Source: Variovorax sp. 770b2
GTDB lineage: Bacteria > Pseudomonadota > Gammaproteobacteria > Burkholderiales > Burkholderiaceae_C
Reading direction: 5' to 3'
Length of the DNA stretch: 64,000 bases
Assembly (NCBI RefSeq): GCF_900115685.1
Contig: NZ_FOXJ01000005.1
Coordinates: 1 to 64,000, forward strand
The notes beneath the pieces were generated by a model, which had not been told where the DNA came from, ran no database searches, and was given only the letters and a program-made list of their open reading frames with translations. A program made the position numbers and the translations under genes. Of the stretch, positions 55,059-63,242 are shown in pieces. Each line of letters starts with the position of its first letter. Position 1 is the first letter of the stretch.

Positions 55059-55129
55059 CGGGTGCTCCCCGCAGCGAAATAAAGGAGGAGGGCGAAGCCC
55101 GGGGGACATTCGCGGAGGGGAGTACCCGG
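55059..55129. repeat. long hairpin element B, inverted relative to element A
   Basis: Imperfect arms CGGGTGCTCCCCGCAGCGAA and TTCGCGGAGGGGAGTACCCG enclose a loop with AATAAAGGAGGAGGGCGAAG. Read on the minus strand its core (CGCGAATGTCCCCCGGGC...CCTTTATTTCGC) parallels element A (CGCGAATGTCCTCCGGCC...CCTTGATTTCGC). The outer arms differ between A and B, so the elements share a loop-proximal core and have different stems. Element B ends 40 bases before the stop of phospholipase C 2. Confidence 0.7.
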
Positions 55130-55168
55130 TGGCCTGTGCACCCACCCCGGGAACCCCCTCACAAAAGA

Positions 55169-57415
55169 TCAAAGATCGGCCAACCCCATCGCCGGATCAC
55201 TCACCGTGTGCTTGCCGGTTTCCACGCGGCCCGCGAAGCGGCGGTAGTAGCTCGCATCGGCATCGCAGGTCACCGCGAAGTCGTACCACTGGCCGCTCGC
55301 GGCGAGTTCCCAGTGCTGGTCGGTTGTGGCACCGCCGTTGACCGTCGCGGTCCACGGGCCGTCGTCGCGGTAGGCCTTCGCACGCACGGTGAACCTGCAC
55401 GGGTTCTTGCCGTCGTTGCGCATGCTCAGGTAGACGTTGCCGTTGGCGATGTCGTAGCACACGCGCACTTCGGGCACGGCCGCATCGCCCGCGCGCAGGC
55501 GATTGAGGTCGCCCTTGAAGTGACGGTGAAAGCCGTTCGGCCCGAGCACCCAGAGGTCGTAGAAGCCGCTGTTGTCTGTCATCGCGGCCCATGCGTCGTC
55601 CAGCGTCTTGCCCGGCTCCACCATGTAGCGGCGCGGCAGGCGGTCCAGGTTCAGCTTGTCGTAGACGTGGAACACCGCAGCCGCCTTGCCGGTGTTCGCG
55701 AACAGCAGTTGCACCTTGCCGCCGATCGTGTCGGCCCTGGCGCTCGCATGCAATTCGTAAGGCAACGCGCGCGAAGGCCGCGTGCCGGTGAACTGGCGCG
55801 GCAGCTGCGGGTCCAGCGGCAGCGGCACCTGCGGCAGCGCCTGCTGGTCGGTGCGCAGCTTGTCGGCATCGGCCTTCGTCGTGCGGCCCGTGAGCGTGGG
55901 CAGCGCCTCGCTGTTGGGCGTGGCGAAGTTGAAGGCGCTCGTGAGGTCGCCGCACACCGCGCGGCGGAATGGCGAGATGTTCGGTTCCTTCACGCCGAAG
56001 CGCGTTTCCAAAAAGCGCAGCACCGAGGTGTGGTCGAAGGCCTGCGAGCTGACCCAGCCGCCACGGCTCCACGGCGAGATCACGTACATCGGCACGCGCG
56101 GCCCCGGGCCGTAGACGCGGCCATCGGGCTTGGGCTGGCTGCCGCTGCCAGCCGGCGCCGGATGCGTGAAGTACTCGGCGCCCAGGTCCGCATCGGCCAG
56201 CGTGGTCTTGCCGGCGTAGCTGCCGTCGCCATTGGGCGAAGGCGCCGAGGGCGAGGGCACGTGGTCGAAGTAGCCGTCGTTCTCGTCGAAGTTGATGAGC
56301 AGCACGGTCTTGCTCCACACCTCGGGCACGGCGGTGAGCGCGTCCAGCACTTCCTGCAGGAACCAGGCGCCCTGCACCGGGCTGGAGGGACCGGGGTGCT
56401 CGCAGTAGATCGAGGGGGCATTCATCCACGAGACCTGCGGCAGCTTGCCCTCGCGGATGTCGCGCTTGAAGGCGTCCAGGTAGGTCTCGGGCGTCGTGCC
56501 CGGCAGCGTGTTGGCCACGCCCTTGTAGAGCGGGTTCTTCGCGTTGTCCGAGGCCGCGTCGTAGGCGTGGTACGGCAGCGCCTGGCCGGTCAGCGCGTAA
56601 GGCTTCTGCGGCGCACCGCCGCTGGAGACCGGAAAGCCAGAGGCGAGGTTGGCCTGGCGGAACTGCTGGAACGCGCCCAGCATGTTGTCGCCCCATTCGT
56701 CGGGCATGTTCTGGTAGCTGATCCACTTGACGCCTGCATCCTCCAGGCGCTCGGCATACGTCTTCCACGTGTAGCCGGTGTTCGCCGATGCGGGCTTGCC
56801 CTCGATCCAGTCCCACTCGTTGCGCACGAACGCCACGCCTTGCGCGGTCGCTCCGTTGGTGCCGGTGATGTGGAACGAGCGGTTCGCATCCGTGCCGGTG
56901 TGCATCCCGCAGTGGTACGCATCGCAGATCGTGAAGGCATTGGCCAGTGCGTACTGGAAGGGGACCTCGGCCTCCTTGTGGTAGCCCATCGCCTTGTTGG
57001 TCTTGTAGCGCGGCCACTGGTACATGCGGCCGTTGTCCCACGCGTTCTGGCTGTCGTTCCAGTCGTGGGGCGTGCCGCCGTCGCGTTGCGCATTGCCTTT
57101 GCGGCTGTCGAAGTGGTAGGGCAGGATCGGCTTGCCGGCGGCATCGCTCTGCTGCCACACGTTCAGGCCCTTGGGCAGCGGAATGGTGAAGCGGTCACCG
57201 AAGCCGCGCACGCCCTTGAGCGTGCCGAAGTAGTGGTCGAACGAGCGGTTCTCCTGCATCAGGATCACGACGTGCTCCACGTCCATGATCGTGCCGGTCT
57301 TGTTGTTGGCGGGAATCGCCAGGGCGCGGCGGATGCTCGGCGGAAAGGCCGAGAGCGCCAGCGCGGCGGCGCCGGTGGTGGCGCTGCCCGTGAGGAATTT
57401 GCGGCGTGAGTTCAT
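55169..57415 (-). CDS. phosphocholine-specific phospholipase C, paralogue 2
   Basis: A 748-residue copy of the same enzyme: Tat signal MNSRRKFLTGSATTGAAALA, VEHVVILMQENRSFDHYFGTL, NFDENDGYFDHVPSPSAPS, SPWSRGGWVSSQAFDHTSVLRFLE and the two DUF756 domains ending SDPAMGLADL. Differences from paralogue 1 cluster in the middle, around substrate loops (shorter insert near MGYHKEAEVPFQ; MNAPSIYCEHPGPSS in place of IPPDVYSEHPGPSS), so specificity may differ. It follows paralogue 3 by 22 bases with no lipoprotein gene of its own. Confidence 0.93.
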   Translation of the reverse strand: MNSRRKFLTGSATTGAAALALSAFPPSIRRALAIPANNKTGTIMDVEHVVILMQENRSFDHYFGTLKGVRGFGDRFTIPLPKGLNVWQQSDAAGKPILPYHFDSRKGNAQRDGGTPHDWNDSQNAWDNGRMYQWPRYKTNKAMGYHKEAEVPFQYALANAFTICDAYHCGMHTGTDANRSFHITGTNGATAQGVAFVRNEWDWIEGKPASANTGYTWKTYAERLEDAGVKWISYQNMPDEWGDNMLGAFQQFRQANLASGFPVSSGGAPQKPYALTGQALPYHAYDAASDNAKNPLYKGVANTLPGTTPETYLDAFKRDIREGKLPQVSWMNAPSIYCEHPGPSSPVQGAWFLQEVLDALTAVPEVWSKTVLLINFDENDGYFDHVPSPSAPSPNGDGSYAGKTTLADADLGAEYFTHPAPAGSGSQPKPDGRVYGPGPRVPMYVISPWSRGGWVSSQAFDHTSVLRFLETRFGVKEPNISPFRRAVCGDLTSAFNFATPNSEALPTLTGRTTKADADKLRTDQQALPQVPLPLDPQLPRQFTGTRPSRALPYELHASARADTIGGKVQLLFANTGKAAAVFHVYDKLNLDRLPRRYMVEPGKTLDDAWAAMTDNSGFYDLWVLGPNGFHRHFKGDLNRLRAGDAAVPEVRVCYDIANGNVYLSMRNDGKNPCRFTVRAKAYRDDGPWTATVNGGATTDQHWELAASGQWYDFAVTCDADASYYRRFAGRVETGKHTVSDPAMGLADL

Positions 57416-57437
57416 CTGTTGTCGGCGTGCGCAAGGT

Positions 57438-59642
57438 TCACAGATCGGCCAGGCCCATCGCCGGATCGCTCACCGTGTGCCTGCCGGTTTCCACGCGGCC
57501 CGCGAAGCGCCGGTAGTAGGCCGGGTCGGCATCGCAGGTCACCGCGAAGTCGTACCACTGGCCGCTGCCGGCCAGTTCCCACAGCTGCTCGGCCTTGGCG
57601 CCTCCGGCAACGGTGGCACCCCAGGGGCCGTCGTTGCGATAGGCCTTGGCGCGCACCGTGAACCTGGCGGCGTTCGTGCCGGCGTTGAGCATCTCCAGGT
57701 AGACGTTGCCGTTGGCGATGTCGTAGCACACGCGCACCTCGGGGTTCGCACCGCTCGTGCGCAGCGCGTTGAGGTCGCCCTTGAAGTGGCGGTGAAAGCC
57801 GTTCGGCCCGAGCACCCACAGGTCGTAGAAGCCGCTGTTGTCGGTCGCGGCGGCCCAGGCGTCGTCCAGCGACTTGCCGGGCTCCACCATGTAGCGGCGC
57901 GGCAGGCGGTCCAGGTTCAGCTTGTCGTAGACGTGGAACACGGCCGCGGCCTTGCCGCTGTTGGCGAACAGCAGCTGCACCTTGCCGCCGATCGAATCGG
58001 CGCGCGCGCTCGCATGCAGTTCGTAGGGGAGCGCGCGCGAGGGGCGCGTGCCGGTGGCCTGGCGCGGCAGCTGCGGGTCCAGCGGCAGCGGCACCTGCGC
58101 GAGCGCCTCCTGGTCGCTGCGCGTCTTGTCGGCGCCGGTGCGGGTCGTGCGGCCCCCGAGCGTGGGCAGCGCCTCGGTGTTGGGCGTCACGAAATTGAAG
58201 GCGCTCGTGAGGTCGCCGCACACCGCGCGCCGGAACGGCGAGATGTTGGGCTCCTTCACGCCGAAGCGCGTCTCGATGAAGCGGATGACCGAGGTGTGGT
58301 CGAAGGCCTGCGAGTTCACCCAGCCGCCGCGGCTCCACGGCGAGACGACGTACATCGGCACGCGCACGCCGGGTCCGTAGACGCGGCCGTCGGGCGCCGG
58401 CTGGCCGGTGGTGCCCGGCGGCTTGGGATGCGTGAAGCGCTCCACCGCCAGGTCCGCCTCGGGCAGCGTGGTCTTGCCGGCCATCGAGTTGTCGGGGTTG
58501 AGCGAGGGTGCGGCCGGCGACGGATAGTGGTCGAAGTAGCCGTCGTTCTCATCGAAGTTGATGAGCAGCACGGTCTTGCTCCACACGTCGGGCACGGCGG
58601 TGAGCGCGTCCAGCGTTTCCTGGATGTACCAGCCGCCCTGCACCGGGCTCGACGGGCCGGGGTGCTCGGAGTAGGTGGCCGGCGCGATGATCCACGACAC
58701 CTGCGGCAGCTTGCCGCCCTTGATGTCCTGGCGGAATTGCTCCAGGAAGCCGCCGTCGCCCATCGTGTTGGCGATGCCCTTGTAGAGCGGGTTGCCCGCG
58801 TCGTCGCTCGCCGGGTCGTACACGGGCGAGATCGCGCCGTTGCTCACCGGCTTGCCCGAGGCCTCGTTGGCCAGGCGGTACTGCTTGAAGCCCGCCATCG
58901 GGTTGTCGCCGAAGTTCTCGGGCATGTTCTGGTAGACGATCCAGCTGACCTTGGCCTCCTGCAGGCGCTCGGGGTAGGTCTTCCATTCGTAGCCGGTGGC
59001 CGAGCTGTCAATGGAGTCCCACTCGTTGTTGACCGAGGCCACGCCGGCGACGCTGCTGCCCAACTGGCCGCCCGGGCCATTGGTGCCGGTCCAGTGGAAC
59101 ATGCGGTTCGAGTTGGTGCCCGTGTGCATGCTGCAGTGGTAGTCGTCGCACAGCGTGAAGGCGTTGGCCAGCGCGAACTGGAAGGCGACCTCGGTCTCCT
59201 TGAAGTAGCCCATCGACGCGTTGGTCTTGTAGCGCGGCCACTGGTAGGCGCGCCCGCCGTCCCAGGCGTTCTGGCCATCGCCCCACGAGTGCGGCGTGCC
59301 GCTCACGCGCTGCGCATTGCCTTTGCGGCTGTCCAGGTGGTAGGGCAGGATCGGCTTGCCGGTGGCATCGCTCTGCTGCCACACGTTCAGCCCCTTGGGC
59401 AGCGGAATGGTGAAGCGATCGCCGAAGCCGCGCACGCCCATGAGCGTGCCGAAGTAGTGGTCGAACGATCGGTTCTCCTGCATCAGGATCACGATGTGCT
59501 CGACGTCCTGGATGGTGCCGGTCTTGTTGTTGGCCGGAATGGCCAGCGCGCGGCGGATGGCGGGCGGAAAGGCCGAGAGCGCGAGGGCGGCAGCGCCGGT
59601 GGTGGCGGTGCTCGTGAGGAAGTTGCGGCGCGAGTTCTTCAT
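57438..59642 (-). CDS. phosphocholine-specific phospholipase C, paralogue 3
   Basis: A 734-residue copy. I start at ATG 59642 (MKNSRRNFLTSTATTGAAAL, Tat signal); an in-frame ATG at 59666 would only add MNPQNDKP. Core motifs are VEHIVILMQENRSFDHYFGTL, NFDENDGYFDHYPSPAAPS and SPWSRGGWVNSQAFDHTSVIRFIE. The frame is open for another 2.4 kb upstream, but that is an overlapping shadow of other genes. It is the most divergent of the three in the C-terminal domains (NAGTNAARFTVRAKAYRNDG). A paired tiny lipoprotein gene lies 35 bases upstream. Confidence 0.92.
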   Translation of the reverse strand: MKNSRRNFLTSTATTGAAALALSAFPPAIRRALAIPANNKTGTIQDVEHIVILMQENRSFDHYFGTLMGVRGFGDRFTIPLPKGLNVWQQSDATGKPILPYHLDSRKGNAQRVSGTPHSWGDGQNAWDGGRAYQWPRYKTNASMGYFKETEVAFQFALANAFTLCDDYHCSMHTGTNSNRMFHWTGTNGPGGQLGSSVAGVASVNNEWDSIDSSATGYEWKTYPERLQEAKVSWIVYQNMPENFGDNPMAGFKQYRLANEASGKPVSNGAISPVYDPASDDAGNPLYKGIANTMGDGGFLEQFRQDIKGGKLPQVSWIIAPATYSEHPGPSSPVQGGWYIQETLDALTAVPDVWSKTVLLINFDENDGYFDHYPSPAAPSLNPDNSMAGKTTLPEADLAVERFTHPKPPGTTGQPAPDGRVYGPGVRVPMYVVSPWSRGGWVNSQAFDHTSVIRFIETRFGVKEPNISPFRRAVCGDLTSAFNFVTPNTEALPTLGGRTTRTGADKTRSDQEALAQVPLPLDPQLPRQATGTRPSRALPYELHASARADSIGGKVQLLFANSGKAAAVFHVYDKLNLDRLPRRYMVEPGKSLDDAWAAATDNSGFYDLWVLGPNGFHRHFKGDLNALRTSGANPEVRVCYDIANGNVYLEMLNAGTNAARFTVRAKAYRNDGPWGATVAGGAKAEQLWELAGSGQWYDFAVTCDADPAYYRRFAGRVETGRHTVSDPAMGLADL

Positions 59643-59677
59643 GGGCTTGTCGTTCTGCGGGTTCATGTCGCGGGCGC

Positions 59678-59896
59678 TCAGGGCGCGCAGCTCTTCACGG
59701 GGGCGACGCCGGTGGCGGGCGGGGTCGTCGTGGGCGGGGTGGTGGTGGGCGGCGTGCCGGCGCCGGGCAGGCCGCCGAAAAAGCCACCGCCGCCGCCGCC
59801 GCCATCGCTGCCGCCACCGCAGGCGGACAGGACGCAGGCCACGATCAGCGTGGACAGCACGGGCACGAAGCGCGTGGCAAGGAATGGAATTCGCAT
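59678..59896 (-). CDS. tiny lipoprotein paired with phospholipase C 3
   Basis: A 72-residue protein, MRIPFLATRFVPVLSTLIVA then CVLSACGGGSDGGGGGGGFF, the motif GGLPGAGTPPTTTPP and the end GVAPVKSCAP. LSAC is the lipobox. GAGGAT precedes ATG 59896 by about eight bases. Compared with 54544-54744 the Gly-rich patch, PGAG box, Thr/Pro linker and terminal CAP are all kept, so a lipoprotein-phospholipase pair was duplicated as a unit. Confidence 0.78.
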   Translation of the reverse strand: MRIPFLATRFVPVLSTLIVACVLSACGGGSDGGGGGGGFFGGLPGAGTPPTTTPPTTTPPATGVAPVKSCAP

Positions 59897-59947
59897 GATG
59901 GGGATCCTCTCGGGTCGTTTGTTTTCGGTGGGTGATCAGGGGACGGT

Positions 59948-62035
59948 TCAGGGCAGCAACATCAGCGGCTGGCCCGACTTGAAGATGCTGGTGAGCTCGT
60001 CGGTGGTGAGCGCGCGGTTCCAGATCGCGAACTCGTTGAAGTCCATTGCGCCGCGCGGCGAGCTGGTCTCGCGCTGGTAGTACTGGCCGGTGCCGTCTTC
60101 GTTGAGGCCGATGCCGTTCTTCAGGCCCCCTAGTTGCGCGACCAGCGCGCTCGTGAGCGTGGCGCTGCCGGTCTGCATGGCGCGGGCCGAATCGAACACG
60201 TAGCCCGTGAGCTTGAGGTTGGCCTTGTCGATCACGACCGCCACGTAGGCCCACTGGCCCGCGGTGAGGCCGTAGCCGTTGCTGTCGGCGCGCGCGCCGC
60301 CGGTGCCCACGTTGAAGCGGATCTCGCAGCTGCCGAAGAGACCGATGGCCAGGCCCGCGTTCGCGCCGGTGGTGTAGTTCTTGTTGGCGAGCATCGAGGC
60401 GCCGTTGCTCACGCCCTGGCTGCAGGTGTCGTCGGTGCGCACCCAGAAGCCGAGGGTGTAGGCAGTGACGGCCGGGTTGGTCGCCACGTCGGTGGTCTGC
60501 AGCAGGCGGTAGCCGGCCGAGCCGCCCGCGTTCTTCATGGTGCTGTCCACGCGCAGCGCCTTGACCTTGTAGGGAATCTTGAAACCGTCGTCGACCACCG
60601 TGCCGCCGTTGGCATCGGCCGCCCACGGCGCGAGGGTGGAGGCGTTCTTCAGGTCCGCGGCCGGCAGCGTGTCCAGCGGGTAGTAGTTGACGAGGCCGTT
60701 CGCCAGCGTGGGCGCGAGCGTCGCGGGTTTCACGTAGGCCAGCTGCGCAGCAAGTGCGACGCTGGCTTCGCCGGCGACGACGGTGTACTGGTAGGTGTAG
60801 ACGCCGTCGGCGTCGGCCACGATGGAATCGCTGTAGGCGGTCGAGCCGGCCGGCAGCGTGGCCACCAGCTTGCCGTCGCGCAGCACCAGCACCGGCGCGC
60901 TCGCGTCGCCCGAGAGCGTCCATGCGAGTTCGATGCTGGTCTTGTCGGCGCCCGCCTTGGCCGAGAGATTGCGCAGCGAGGTGGCGGCCTGCAGCGCCTG
61001 TCCGTTGAAGGTGTAGGCCTGCGCGGCCGGCAGGGCGCCGAGGTGCCGCAGCACGGTGGGCGCGATGTCGGTCGCCGCGGCGAACTGCAGCAGCGCGGCA
61101 TCGGCCGGCGCGGCCGCGCCCGTGCCGGGCAGCGCCGCCAGCGTCTTGTTGCTGGCGATGAAGACGGTCTTGCTGTCGATGGCCTGCAGGCCGGTGGCGG
61201 TGCCGAAGGCATCCAGGCCGTGGCCGGTCGTGAGGATGACCAGCCAGTCTTCCTTCGCATCGTTGGCGGTGCGTTGCGCGATGCGTGCGAGCAATTTGCC
61301 GACGGCGGCCGAGGTGTCGGCGATCGCGCGCTGGTAGGCGTCGCTCTTCAGGCCGTTGCCGACGGCCGCGGCCGGTGCGCTGTACTGCGCGAGCGTGAGG
61401 TCGTAGCCGGCGTCGATGAACTGCGCGGTGCGTTCGGTCACGCAGGCATCGGCGCCCGCGCAATCGACGGCGCCGTCGACGGTGCCGCTCTCGTTGGCCA
61501 GCAGCAGCGGATAGAGCGCGTTGGCCGTGACCGACGCGGTCTTGTAGCCGGCCGCCTTGTTCTGCTTGGCGAGCGCGAAGACCGACGGCGCGAGCTTCGC
61601 ATCGATGCGCTGGTCGGTCGTGTCCCAGCGCACGCCGTGGCGCGGCACCCAGGTGCCCGTGAGCAGCGCGGCCCAGCCCGGGCCGTCGGTGGTGCGCTGT
61701 TCGCTCGGCGTGCCGTTGGCGCCGCCGGTCCATGCCGGTGCGATGCGCAATGACTGCAGCGCGGGCACCTTGTTCTGTGCGATGGCATCGCGCAACGCGG
61801 CGTGCGTGAGGCCGTCGATCTCGACGACAAGGGCCTTGGGGCCGCTCTTGCCCTGGTTCGTGCCGGGCGCCGGCGGATTGCCGCCGCCGCCACCACCGTT
61901 GCCGACGGGAGGCACGTTGACGAGCGGGAACGCGGCGCCACCGCCACCGCCGCAGGCGGCAAGCACGATGGACGTGGCAAGGGGCAGGAGCCAGCGCGTG
62001 GAAAACGGGGCGTGCGAAGGTGTGGTCGGGCGCAT
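59948..62035 (-). CDS. alkaline-phosphatase-superfamily phosphodiesterase lipoprotein with LamG domain
   Basis: A 695-residue lipoprotein (lipobox LAAC in LPLATSIVLAACGGGGG, ATG 62035). After a Gly/Pro linker, about residues 60-340 form a type I phosphodiesterase/nucleotide pyrophosphatase-like domain: KALVVEIDGLTHAALRDAIA, RTTDGPGWAALLTGTWVPRHGVRWD with the likely Thr/Ser nucleophile, ILTTGHGLDAFGT, ATDIAPTVLRHLG. A fibronectin-like stretch follows, and the last 220 residues are a LamG-type jelly roll (TLGFWVRTDDTCSQG, GQWAYVAVVIDKANLKLTGYVFD). It heads the phospholipase array and may process the head groups released by it. Confidence 0.83.
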   Translation of the reverse strand: MRPTTPSHAPFSTRWLLPLATSIVLAACGGGGGAAFPLVNVPPVGNGGGGGGNPPAPGTNQGKSGPKALVVEIDGLTHAALRDAIAQNKVPALQSLRIAPAWTGGANGTPSEQRTTDGPGWAALLTGTWVPRHGVRWDTTDQRIDAKLAPSVFALAKQNKAAGYKTASVTANALYPLLLANESGTVDGAVDCAGADACVTERTAQFIDAGYDLTLAQYSAPAAAVGNGLKSDAYQRAIADTSAAVGKLLARIAQRTANDAKEDWLVILTTGHGLDAFGTATGLQAIDSKTVFIASNKTLAALPGTGAAAPADAALLQFAAATDIAPTVLRHLGALPAAQAYTFNGQALQAATSLRNLSAKAGADKTSIELAWTLSGDASAPVLVLRDGKLVATLPAGSTAYSDSIVADADGVYTYQYTVVAGEASVALAAQLAYVKPATLAPTLANGLVNYYPLDTLPAADLKNASTLAPWAADANGGTVVDDGFKIPYKVKALRVDSTMKNAGGSAGYRLLQTTDVATNPAVTAYTLGFWVRTDDTCSQGVSNGASMLANKNYTTGANAGLAIGLFGSCEIRFNVGTGGARADSNGYGLTAGQWAYVAVVIDKANLKLTGYVFDSARAMQTGSATLTSALVAQLGGLKNGIGLNEDGTGQYYQRETSSPRGAMDFNEFAIWNRALTTDELTSIFKSGQPLMLLP

Positions 62036-62156
62036 CGGAGTAAGCCGGTGGGTCTGTCTGTCGGAGGGATGGAAGCCGGCGCGGCAAAAAAAAAGTGCCA
62101 CAAGGGCACTGCGCACCGAACAGACAGCGAGGCTAAGAAGCGCGCGTTACGCGGCA

Positions 62157-62174
62157 ATGAATGCGCGATGACAG
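62157..62174 (-). promoter_or_regulatory. Pho-box-like site at the head of the phospholipase array
   Basis: The minus strand reads CTGTCAT-CGCG-CATTCAT: the first half equals the Pho-box consensus and the second matches at five of seven positions, with the right four-base gap. It lies 122 bases upstream of the phosphodiesterase start. PhoB control of secreted phospholipases and phosphodiesterases is well known, so the site fits the genes. Confidence 0.55.
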
Positions 62175-62243
62175 AGCGAAGTCGTGCGCGTGACGGCGCG
62201 CGAGGTCAACGCTTCAAAAGAAGAGGGATGGGATCTCGTTCCA

Positions 62244-62335
62244 GGAATACCGCGGAACCGGCTTTGCCGGGCCGCTGGTATTGCCCCCTGCAAGGGGTCA
62301 GGCGAAGCGGCACGAAGTGCGCGCAGCCCGGGGGT
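62244..62335 (-). repeat. 3'-end-associated intergenic repeat, copy 3
   Basis: The minus-strand copy starts at the stop codon of the 5'-nucleotidase (62335-62337) and reads GCTGCGCGCACTTCGTGCCG, a CCCC/GGGG hairpin, then GCGGCCCGGCAAAGCCGGTT. Orientation relative to the preceding gene is the same as in copies 1 and 2, although the gene is on the other strand. The remaining 62036-62243 is a promoter region for the phosphodiesterase with an A-run (62089-62097) and the Pho-box-like site. Confidence 0.82.
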
Positions 62336-63234
62336 CAGCCTTCGTTGCTGATGCCGCTGGACACATGGCCCGCGGGCACGTGCCGCGAGGCCGCATCGAC
62401 GTGACCGGTCTGGTCGTCGAAGAAAAAATCGGGCTCGAACTCGCGCAGGAACTCGCCCTTGGGCAGGCCGCCGAGGAACATCGCTTCGTCGACGCGGATG
62501 TTCCAGTTCATCAGCGTGCGGATCGCGCGCTCGTGCGCCGGTGCGCTGCGTGCGGTGACCAGCGCGGTGCGGATGCGCATCTGCGCGTTGCCCGCCATCT
62601 GCAGCCGGTGCAGCGCCATCAGCAGCGGCTTGAACGGGCCTTCGGGCAGCGGCAGGTCGGCCTTGCTGAGTTCGTGGGCCTGGAAGGCGTCCAGCCCCTC
62701 GGCCTGGAACACGCGCTCGGCTTCGTCGGAGAACAGCACCGCGTCACCGTCGAAGGCGATGCGCACTTCGTTGGGCCAGGCGTCGCTCGCCTTCACCGAT
62801 TCGACCAGCACCCGCGCGGCCGGAAAACCCGCGCCGAGCGCCTCGCGCACGTCCTGCGCATTGACCGAGAGAAAGAGGTGCGCGCGCAGCGGCCGCAGGT
62901 AGCCGAAGGGCGGGCGGCCCTGCGTGAACACGCCGCGCTGCAGCTTGATGTCGGCCGCCGCGCTCGACTTGAAGATGCGCATGCCCGAGACCGGGTCGTT
63001 GCGCGAAAGGATCACCACCTCCACGCGCTGCACGCCGTCGTCGTTGAAGCGCAGGAGCTTGCGGATCAGCGAGTACGCGATGCCGGGGGCGGCCGGCACG
63101 TCGAGCCGGTCCAGCTGCAGCTTCATGTAGCCCTCGTTGTCGCCGGCCTCGAAGATGCGGTTCTCTTCTTCGAGGTTGAACAGCGCCCGCGAGGAAATCG
63201 CGACCACGAGTTTGTCTTCGAGGGTGACTGGCAT
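62335..63234 (-). CDS. cytosolic 5'-nucleotidase (NT5C1-like family)
   Basis: A 299-residue protein resembling the 5'-nucleotidase family of cytosolic type 1 enzymes. It begins MPVTLEDKLVVAISSRALFNLEEENRIFE and contains NDGVQRVEVVILSRNDPVSG-type (DDGVQRVEVVILSRNDPVSG), the acidic motif AFDGDAVLFSDEAERVF with metal Asp residues, ALVTARSAPAHERAIRTL and FFDDQTGHVDAA. It would dephosphorylate nucleoside monophosphates in the cytoplasm; no signal peptide is visible. It forms an eight-base-spaced pair with the upstream hypothetical gene. Confidence 0.85.
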   Translation of the reverse strand: MPVTLEDKLVVAISSRALFNLEEENRIFEAGDNEGYMKLQLDRLDVPAAPGIAYSLIRKLLRFNDDGVQRVEVVILSRNDPVSGMRIFKSSAAADIKLQRGVFTQGRPPFGYLRPLRAHLFLSVNAQDVREALGAGFPAARVLVESVKASDAWPNEVRIAFDGDAVLFSDEAERVFQAEGLDAFQAHELSKADLPLPEGPFKPLLMALHRLQMAGNAQMRIRTALVTARSAPAHERAIRTLMNWNIRVDEAMFLGGLPKGEFLREFEPDFFFDDQTGHVDAASRHVPAGHVSSGISNEG

Positions 63235-63242
63235 GGGGTGAT

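Noticed and set aside
54841..55168. A coding gene in the 424-base gap between phospholipase C 2 and the tiny lipoprotein
   Set aside because: The open frames here just read through the two hairpin elements and give Arg/Gly/Pro-rich sequence without a ribosome site.
57438..62087. An uninterrupted minus-strand frame of 1,549 codons
   Set aside because: Only the first-transcribed two thirds lacks family sequence; it is arginine-rich shadow of the phosphodiesterase and lipoprotein genes. The real phospholipase starts at 59642 with a Tat signal.
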